Source: Macrophomina tecta
Lineage: Eukaryota > Ascomycota > Dothideomycetes > Botryosphaeriales > Botryosphaeriaceae
Assembly (NCBI GenBank): GCA_024180945.1
Contig: JAKSGN010000038.1
Span: forward strand, 930,001-994,000
DNA: 64,000 nt
Direction of reading: 5' to 3'
The position numbers and the translations under genes were made by a program. The notes below the pieces were generated by a model. It was not told where the DNA came from, ran no database searches, and saw only the letters and a program-made list of their open reading frames with translations. Shown piece after piece: positions 56,155 to 64,000 of this stretch (position 1 is the first letter of the stretch; the number at the start of each line of letters is the position of its first letter).

Positions 56155-57901
56155 CTACAACCTCCCCTGGACTCTAATCTCCAAAGTCCGCAAAGGCACG
56201 TATAGCAACCCAGCAAGAGCAAACGCAACCTCGAAGCCGATGTCGCCGGTGTGCTCGGCGATCGGGCCGGTATACCACGTCGCAGCCATGCAGGGAATGA
56301 CCAGCGCGAAGGAAGCGATGCCGGCCACGATGGCAGCAGCGCCGCAAGGCAGATTCCTCGGGTCTCTCCATATGCTCCGGTCATAGGTGGAGGAGTCACT
56401 CTTGCGGAACAAGATGTGCTCGATGATGACGATCGCGGCGAAAGAAGAAGGCCTTGCCAGGACGTCAGAACACTTCCTCACATCCTCGAAAGGAGCGCTT
56501 ACCAGTACGAGACAATGCCCAAGAAATTTTCCAGAGACTCGAAGAAGTCTGTGGCGGCAGTGATAGCGACCGGGATCATGACGGCGGTGGTGACGATGGA
56601 GAAGATGATCCTGGGCAGGCGGGCGAACCACGGGACGAGGATCTGCCAGTTCAGATTAACGCTGTACATGCTGGCGCTGACGTTGCCGATGAGGGAAAAG
56701 GCGAGCAGGACAGCGACGAATTTGCCGAAGCCGCCGGCCGGCCGCAGCATGGCTTCGAGGACGCCGCCGGTCGAGAAGCGCTCGTGGCCCTCGTTCCAGC
56801 CGGGGACGTTCGGAACTGCGCCGCCGATAGCCGCGCCGAGGATCTGGCATAGTTAGTGGATGTCTGTGTCGTGATGAGTTTGGGCACTCACCATCAGCAG
56901 TATTGTTGGCAAGATTTGGCCGAGATAGGCGTACCAGAACATCCGGGCCCTGTTGTGACGACACCGTCAGCTAACTGCGAATTGGATCTGGGTAGATATA
57001 ACCTACGCTGGCGCGTCTGTTCTGTAATACACCGAGTAGTCCGACATGAGACCGGCAAATGCGATGGAGAAGCCAGCGATCAAGCAGCCGAAGTTGAGAA
57101 TCAGAGGTGCATCTGCTGGCTGAGCCTGGACCTGCTGGCTCAGGTGCTTGCCACCGCATCCAGTCATGATGACGAAGCAGACGAGGACGCCCAGCCATGA
57201 CCAACGGTTGTAGACGTGGATGACCCTGTAGCCGCAGAACGACACAAAGAGGCCGACAATGAAGGTGATCACGATGCCGAGGGCGAGGGATATCTTTCCG
57301 TCCGATACTGCGGAGAGAGTCTGCCCTGCGACAATGCCGGCGATGACGGTGAAGCCGACGATGGTCATCATGTTCAACAGCACAACGATGATGACGGGGA
57401 AGAAGCCGAAGGAGTAGCGTGCTTGCACCATCTGACGCATTCCGGTCTGTGGGCCGAGGATGTTCATGTAGGCGGTCGGGATGTAGCACAGCAAGCTGAA
57501 GAAGAGGATGGTCAATGAGGCATCACGAAGGCTCAGACCGTAACTCAGAGTGCCAACCATGCCCGTTATTATTCTAGACGAAGTCAACATGGTGTTCCAT
57601 GGGGGATCCTTTCATTGGCCTAATCTTACGGGAGGAGATTGGTGAGCATGCTCAACCAGACGAAGAATATGTTGTGGTACTGGGTTTTGGTCTGGTCTTT
57701 CTCCGGTACCGGAGCGATTCCACGCACCTCAACACCCCATGAGGTGAGTTTTCGTAGGACTTTGGTGGTGCTGGAGCTGGATGCATCGTCGTCCTTGATG
57801 GTTGTGGGGAGCTGGTGCGTGACCGGGCCGTCCTTGGTCAGATCCGGGGGCATCGCCCTCTCCGGATCGTGTATAGCACTTGACGTGTGGGTCTCCTCCA
57901 T
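56155..57901 (-). CDS. NCS1-family purine/cytosine permease (Fcy2-like)
   Basis: Exons 57630-57901, 57007-57573, 56892-56949, 56503-56843 and 56155-56452 all join in phase to about 511 residues. The start codon follows a hydrophilic N-terminus (MEETHTSSAIHDPERAMPPD). Family features are RGIAPVPEKDQTKTQYHNIF (the NCS1 entry before TM1), LGPQTGMRQMVQARYSFG, NVPGWNEGHERFSTGGVLEAML and SYWPSSFAAIVIIEHILFRK. About twelve membrane segments are expected. It would import purines or cytosine by proton symport at the plasma membrane. It is not obviously linked to the cluster. Confidence 0.9.
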
Positions 57902-60551
57902 GTTCTTAAACAGGCAAAGATGGTGTTTGGAGGCAAGACGAGACAACGACGGAACCGGAGATGAAAAATTTCTCCCAGAGCCAAGTTGCAGACCGGAGAG
58001 CTTAGAGAAATGAGTGCAGTTACGCAAAAAGAGGCGATCTATGCAGAATCCCACAAACGAGAGCGTGTTTTTGGAGGGAGGAGAGCAAAGAGTCACTGTT
58101 GCTAGTACCGGAGAAGAAAAAGTGGTCAGGCCTTGGTGCCTGAGTCATGGTGGCGGCGCTCCGAAGCGAGAGCCAACGGTGCCGCAAAAGTGGCGGACTG
58201 CTCTCTCCCCCCGTCGGCTCCGTCGCCAAAAGAACCCTCTCGAATGCTGATTCCCGCGGAAGTGATGCAGAAGTGGTGGGACACGAGCAGTATGTGAACA
58301 TGTCGGCAATACCGGCAGCAATCGCCTTACCATCGCCCAGCTATAGATAAACCATCCACCATCATGCAGCAGAGACAAGCAATGCCAAGTCTCTACATCG
58401 TGTTGCCTACTACATGCGTGGCCAACCTCGTGCTATGTCTGTTTTCTTGTGTATCACCTTGTTATTTCGCGATGGCACAACGCCTGCGAGCTGCCCCAGT
58501 AAACAAATCCTCGGCCCACTTTCGCATCATTTCCGACAAGCCACCCGAGCATGCATAACTCAAACGGGTTAGAAAAAAAGAACTCGACTCAGATATGATC
58601 TACTTTAGTGTCTTGGGTTCAGACAACAGAGTGCTGCAAAACGTCACAGTCGCTAATGGCCTCCCTGACAAACGTGGCGCCCACTTCGCTGACAAACCTC
58701 GTTTCGAGCTATCTGCAGTCACGGAATTGGGAGTGACCCAGGCTTTCTTAGAAGAATTCATGGAAAGACAGTCAAATACGGAGGAGATGAAGCCGCCGTC
58801 AGGGCGCAATCCTCATAGCGAACATCACACATTCATGCTTGGCCGTCTGCTTCAACTCCGCCATGGCAACATCAGCTCACACTACTATCTAGCTAACCGG
58901 GGGTGTGTATGAAGTGGATTCTAGACAGAGTGCGGCGTTGGTGTCTTCATGACGTGCTGGGTGAGTGAGATATGCTGGAAGCGACAGGACCGCGAGACCG
59001 GTAGCGACCCCCTTTGCAAACTCTGGACAATGAATGCACCATTTAGGCACCCTCCGATTTACGCGCCATCCTCTCCCATCCAAGCCATGCAATTGTTCGC
59101 CGAGGGAACGAGAGGCCTCCCAAAGCGTCTTCTGACCGTGAACACCAACGTTGCTGTGGCCAAATTTGCTGTACCAATCGCACCCATCCCTCCCACCCTG
59201 ACCTCGATACGTGTATCACAGAAGGCGACCTTGCAGCAATGCCGAGAGATAATATGCAGCATATAGCGACGTGCCTCACGCACAGAGAAGTTGAATCTCT
59301 CATACCTAGTGGAGCATGGCTGGCCCAGGTCGAGAAAGGTGTTTCCGAGCGCAAAAAAGTGGCGCGGGCGAACATGCTTATACACGTACGCTTAGTGAAG
59401 CTGTCAGAAGACGCCCAGCAGTCTCTCACGGGTGAGCGGTCCATCGTCTCCGCGGACCGGAAACCGCCTGCTCTAGTTGACGACGAGATGACCTTCGTGG
59501 ATGATGAGGATGAGGCGTGCTGTATAGGGCTCTGAATCGTGCAAGGGCCCAGATAGTGGGCTGAACTAAAAACAGTCTTTGGGTGAGTGGTTCAGCCATG
59601 AAGAGCTGCATGGATACCATCCGTAGGTCCGTCTTCACGCCCGTTTTGATTATTGCTCTCAGCTCGAAGAAGTTGTAGCTGCTGTGTTTGAACGGCCAGA
59701 ATTTGCCGTACGCGCCCTTGCAGTCTCTTTGCTCGAGAGCTACGGTCTTCAGTTGTGCGGCCGAGAAGAGTCGTTGCGAGTGTGGACGTCAACGCAGGCA
59801 GAACAGGCAGATAGCGCTCTCTTGGTGGAACCTTCCCTTCGCCCTCTGCAGCATAAGCTCGATGGAAAGCACCTCTCTTCACCATCTTGACGAGTTCATT
59901 CTTCTAAATTGGCAACCCATTTGGCCATGGCTCGTAAGACTATAGCTGAGCACAAGCCGATATTTATGACTTGTGGTTTTGAGGGCCGGGTATTCCGTGC
60001 TGACGAGATAGGGATGAAGCGGCAATAGAATCTCGTTTGGAAGTCGGTGGAATGGATGTTGGCGTGGTCCGCTCGAGCGGCCGCCTTGCAATTGGTCGAG
60101 ATGGTCGGTGGGGATGCTGAAAGTTTCGCCATTTTAAATCTAGCTCGTGGTAGAAAGTGCGCAGTAGATCGTTAAATTGTGGGTTGCATGAAGGTCTGCG
60201 TTCATTGACCGGGGGAAGTTGCTGAATCACAACCCTGCAGAACGTCGAGTGAAGATTAAATGCGTCTTATTGAAAGAAAGTAAGCATGAACATAGGCCAT
60301 TGAGTATCATAATTGCGAGAGGTAGTAAAGCTCGGAAAACGAATTTTGCTTGTTACCTCTATCCCCATGAAACCACCCAAATCATGAATTCGCTGAGCCG
60401 CCACACCGGGAGGATGCAGCCACCATCCTCTTTCCACCCCCTAGCACCCGATCATCCGAATGGTCGTGTATGTTACAGAACGCGAGAAGATACTCATCCA
60501 GGAAAATCCGCACATCCGGCCACGGGTCTAATGCAGCAATCCGGGATCTTT
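57902..60551. other. 2.6-kb gene-poor stretch
   Basis: The first few hundred bases should be the promoter of the NCS1 permease. Short frames occur on both strands, the longest just over 130 codons, but none has a recognisable domain or a coherent spliced structure. No tRNA or repeat was spotted. Confidence 0.45.
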
Positions 60552-61478
60552 TTAGTAGCCAGTTGCGCCGGGAGCCTTCTCATCCTTCCGCAAGCTGAGC
60601 AGCAATTCCCTGAACCTGGCCTTCTCGCTGCCGCTGCCACCGCCACGCGCGCCCTTTCCGCTCAGGTCGACAAGCTTCGCGATGCGCTCCCAGCTGGTGC
60701 CGCCAGCGGTGGTGTCGTCCCTGCTGTTGAGGAACTCCTCCTCCTCCTTGCGGGTCTGGGCGATGCCTTTCTCCTTCTTGTTGTTGTAGTTCTCGTAGAA
60801 GTCGTCAATGGCCTCGTGCGCGGCCTTGACGGTGGCCTGCTTCTTCTCCTCGGAGATCTGGTCGCGGTGCTGGATTGCAAGGTCGCGGCGTTCGCGCCAT
60901 TCACGGATCACCTCGGGCTCGGGCTCGTCGGCGGCGGGGGCGGAGAAGGAAGAAGGCTGGGGCGCGCCGGGGAGGAAGGGAGCGGTGCTGCCGGTGATGG
61001 TGCCGCCAGGAGCCATGTGCTATGAATGTCCGTCAGCATTTGATCCTGCGGCGCAGGGCGATGCGCAGGGCGAAGCAGTGGCGGCGCGAGAAAGCTGACA
61101 TCGTTGGTCGTGTCTATCGCCGGGAACGAGCTCTCGAAACCGGAGATCTCTTCCTGGCCGTCGATGGCGGGGAAGCTGCCGGCGCCGCCTCCCAGAAGAT
61201 CATCCTCGGCGGCATCCTCAACGGTGGCAGTGTTGTCGCCGGGTGCTGCGAACTGGTCGGCGTCCTCGCCCAGTAGTGCGCGCTCGCGGCTCAGGAAGTC
61301 GCCAGTGTCTGCGGAGTCGCCGACGAGATCGAAGGTGGCATCACCGCGGGCCTCGGTCTGGCCTGGCAGGGCTATGCGTCAGCGAGGCTATGGGACGGCC
61401 AATTCGCCTGGGCACCAGGAGATCAAGGTGTTATTTACCAGCATCGATCTCATCCAAGGACGGAAACCTGTCGGCCAT
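60552..61478 (-). CDS. CLC1: Clathrin light chain
   Basis: Exons 61439-61478, 61100-61371 and 60552-61019 join in phase to about 258 residues, the usual fungal length. It begins MADRFPSLDEIDA and has an acidic middle repeated as SFPAID ... SFPAIDT. The heavy-chain-binding helix carries EVIREWRERRDLAIQHRDQI and EAIDDFYENYNNKKEK, the light-chain signature. The C-terminus has the SWERIAKLVDLSGKG block. It binds clathrin heavy chain and regulates coat assembly in endocytosis and Golgi traffic. It is a housekeeping gene outside the cluster, divergent from the Rtt103-like gene. Confidence 0.93.
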
Positions 61479-61925
61479 GGTGGAGCTGTGCGAGATGCGA
61501 GGGACGGTCGAGAGGGCGGCGGACTGTAGCAGAGGATGCGGATGGGCGAGTTGGGCAATGAGCGGTGGTGGTGTTCAGAAGTCGGGTTGTGACATCCAGC
61601 GGAGCTCCAAGCTGGCCGCACAGGAGAGCGCACTGGCGACGTTCCATGGTTGGTTGGCCGGCCAGGCGCCCGTGACGCGCAGTCTTGGCACTGCCTGCAC
61701 GGAGCGGATCAACTCGCGCCGACCCGGGCAGCTGGCGGTGGCAGGACCTGACGCGCGCAGAGCTTCGGACAGCTTCAAGCTCGCGATCCACCACCCAACA
61801 CAACAGCGCCCTTTGTCCCGCAACTACGTCCATCGGCGCTCGCGGCATCCTGTGAGCTGTAGACTGTCTGAGTGAACCTGCGCCTGCAATCTGTCGCGTC
61901 CTGCTGCTCGTGCGCTCCAGCCGCT
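61479..61925. promoter_or_regulatory. Divergent promoter of clathrin light chain and Rtt103-like gene
   Basis: This 447-bp region separates two outward-facing housekeeping starts. No other gene is seen. Confidence 0.55.
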
Positions 61926-63412
61926 ATGGCCTACACCGACGACGCCGTGCAGGCAAAGCTGTCGGCCCTCAATGAGACGCAAGAGGGCATCGTCACCGTC
62001 GCCCAATGGATCATGTTCCATAGGTACCGTGCACCTGAAGAGCACCGCGCCGAGCCAACACTCACACTAGTTCACAGGCGCCATGCCGACCGCACCGCCC
62101 AGCTCTGGATGCAACGCTTGAAAGAGTCTGCCCCGAACAAGCGCCTGAGCTTGATTTACCTTGCGAACGGTGCGCGCCATACCCAGCCCCAACCACCGCT
62201 TCACTGACTGACAATGCATAGAGGTGGTCCAGCAGTCCAAAGCTCGGAAGAAAGCCGAATTCGTCAATGCCTTCTCCCCAGTCAGTTTCGCCTCCAGCGG
62301 CGCACGCGACCACAACTAATACCCCGCAGATCATCGCCGAGTGCACTGCCGTAGCATACAAGGGAGCCCCATACGACATCCAGCAAAAGTTACGGCGCGT
62401 CATTGAGGTCTGGCGTCAGCGAGTCATCTTCGACCCGCCTGTCCAAGATCAGGTGGAGAGGAACCTAGATGGTATCCTGCCCCTCACATTGTCCTACCAT
62501 GGCATTCGCTAACGTGCACACTCAGAGCTCGACAAAACGCGCGCCCCTGGCAAGAAGGCCACCCTTGGTGGTTCCCTGTTTTCGAGTGGCTCCGCAGTCC
62601 CGCAAGAGCTGCAGCCTCTCGTCCCGCTCCAGAATACTCTTTCCAAAGCCGAGACGACCTCGAAGAATACCGTCACGCACGCCTACGACGAATACGACAA
62701 ACTGATTGATCCTGCCAATCCTGTCCCTACCCCGCCCGTCCATGCTGCCCGCCTTTCGCAAGTACTCAAAAATCTGGCGAGCGCCGAAGGTGCTGTTGCC
62801 GAGAGCATCAAAGCACGCCGAGAGTTGATCGCTGGGTTGGAGAAAATGCTGGAAGGCCACAAGACAACTCTCGCCAGGGACGAGGCCGCCCATCAAGAGC
62901 TAGGAACGCGTCGCGCCGGCATCGAGAACAAGAAGCGGGAAGTGGAAGATGCCATCATGCGTGGACTGTCGACCGAGCCAACGCCGATCCCTGCCGCCAA
63001 CGACCCTCGTCGCCGCATTCCCACGTCTGCCGACAATCTCGAAGAGCCGCAGCGCCCTGATGTCGAAGGCTTGACGCCTCCGCCTATTGAATCCATCACC
63101 CCTGTCGGCACCCCGCCGCATTCGTACGCGCCAACCTCAACCACCGGTGCCGACACCTTTCCTCCGGAGCAGCCTCCTAGCCACAACGAGCCGCCCCCAA
63201 GCGCCGCAGCCCTCGAGGCCCTCGCCGCTAGCAATATCCTGCCCCAGAAGACTGCGCGCGATGACACCAACGGCCACAGCGACGGCTATCCCGGCTCCAA
63301 GAAAAGAAGGGTCGGAGCGGGTGTCGCCGAACAGGATTTTGCCGAGTTCGCCGATGGTGACGCATATGACGGCATCGACGCAGATGTCGCGGACATGCTG
63401 GGAAGAGACTGA
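61926..63412 (+). CDS. RTT103: CID-domain RNA polymerase II CTD-interacting protein (Rtt103-like)
   Basis: Exons 61926-62023, 62078-62169, 62222-62280, 62330-62471 and 62526-63412 join in phase to about 425 residues. Residues ~1-135 form a CID domain (LSALNETQEGIVTVAQWIMF, LIYLANEVVQQSKARKKAEF, LRRVIEVWRQRVIFDP). A coiled-coil region follows (RRELIAGLEKMLEGHKTTLA, RRAGIENKKREVEDAIM), then a Pro-rich disordered tail with a basic KKRRVG nuclear signal and an acidic end. Family members bind Ser2-phosphorylated CTD and help transcription termination and 3'-end processing. The order of CID plus coiled coil fits Rtt103/RPRD1 rather than Pcf11. Confidence 0.88.
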
Positions 63413-64000
63413 AGGTGGGAGATGTTTGGGGGGAGGGAGGGGGTAGTGCGACCAACCCAGGCAGATTGTAGTATAGGGGGCGGTGGAGAATGGGAGCTCG
63501 GCAACGAATAGCCGATTTGTCTCGACAGAAAACGAAAAGGAAATTAAATCAAGAAATCCAGACTATTCGTTGCACATGATGATTATCATCTGGGGCCCCA
63601 CCTTTGTCTAGTCTCGGGGACGAGGCAGGCTAAAGAACCAATACATGCAGGTCTTCTTTCAGGCGTGCACCAGCAGGTTGACAGGGACTAGGGCAGAAGG
63701 AGAAGAGATGAGAGATGGAAGAGAAAAAAAAGACAAGGCGAGCGCCGAATCATCTCCGGCTGTATGTTTAAAGGCGTTTAGCGCGCTTAATTTTTTGTTC
63801 GTGTTGACGATCATCTTGCGTGGTGGGTGTAGTTTGTTTTTATTGATGAAGGGGATTTGCGATGGATCATCTCTCGTTCGCCTCACGCATCAGAGAAAAT
63901 AAAAAGGGGGGAAATTGATGCGCATGCATGGAATACGTATGCAGGGGGGACAGGCGGAAGAGCAAACAGGCGTATAAACTACCGTCTTTTTTAGACGAAG
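63413..64000. other. Right-edge intergenic DNA
   Basis: It holds the 3' region of the Rtt103-like gene. No further gene is supported before the window ends. Confidence 0.45.

Noticed and set aside
58014..60130. Short open frames in the gene-poor stretch
   Set aside because: No domain, no coherent splicing and no consistent strand; nothing supports a gene.
1..64000. tRNA, rRNA, CRISPR, integron or phage features
   Set aside because: No such structures were noticed by eye, and the sequence is eukaryotic nuclear in character. A covariance-model scan was not possible.

Overview
The window is nuclear DNA of a filamentous ascomycete (Pezizomycotina). Genes are intron-poor, with GT-AG introns of about 45-80 bp. 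It carries very large iterative polyketide synthase-NRPS hybrids, Zn2Cys6 regulators, BTB/POZ family members and ordinary fungal housekeeping genes. No bacterial, viral or CRISPR-like feature was seen.

Left flank (1-5.1 kb): four related BTB/POZ genes or relics on the plus strand. One looks intact (2568-3434). One is frameshifted and ends inside a terminal-inverted-repeat element (338-1324). Two are decayed (1620-2105 and 3983-4478). They share an N-terminal BTB fold and a C-terminal CxxC...CxxC zinc-ribbon-like tail.

Core (5.1-49.5 kb): a secondary-metabolite cluster with two complete PKS-NRPS hybrids (5120-17085 and 21896-34083, both minus). Each reads KS-AT-DH-MT-KR-ACP-C-A-T-R and neither has an internal enoyl reductase. 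Two separate trans-acting enoyl reductases (17826-18970 and 48380-49459) presumably supply that step. Other members are two cytochrome P450s (19539-21208 and 46446-48082), a LovG/FSH-type serine hydrolase divergent from the second hybrid (34512-35165), a Zn2Cys6 regulator (35525-37628), a divergent MFS exporter (38655-40418), a lipocalin-like Diels-Alderase-family protein (40953-42143) and an AflR-like Zn2Cys6 regulator (43934-45660). This inventory recalls the Magnaporthe ACE1 cluster, which also has two PKS-NRPSs and two enoyl reductases. The inferred product type is one or two reduced polyketide-amino acid hybrids, of tetramate, pyrrolinone, decalin or cytochalasan type. The two release domains differ: the first has lost the catalytic Tyr of YxxxK (it is Leu), suggesting Dieckmann release, and the second keeps it, suggesting reductive release.

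Several reading frames are broken. There are single-base-type frame changes in the first PKS-NRPS, the second P450, the AflR-like regulator and the first BTB gene, and a Trp-to-stop change in the amino acid permease. Either the locus is decaying or the assembly has indel errors, so reads are needed to decide.

Right flank (50-64 kb): an APC-type permease with an in-frame stop (50121-52193), a 1078-residue protein of unknown function (52426-55662), an NCS1 purine/cytosine permease (56155-57901), a 2.6 kb stretch with no recognisable gene, clathrin light chain (60552-61478) and an Rtt103-like CTD-interacting protein (61926-63412). The last two are housekeeping genes, so the cluster ends before them.
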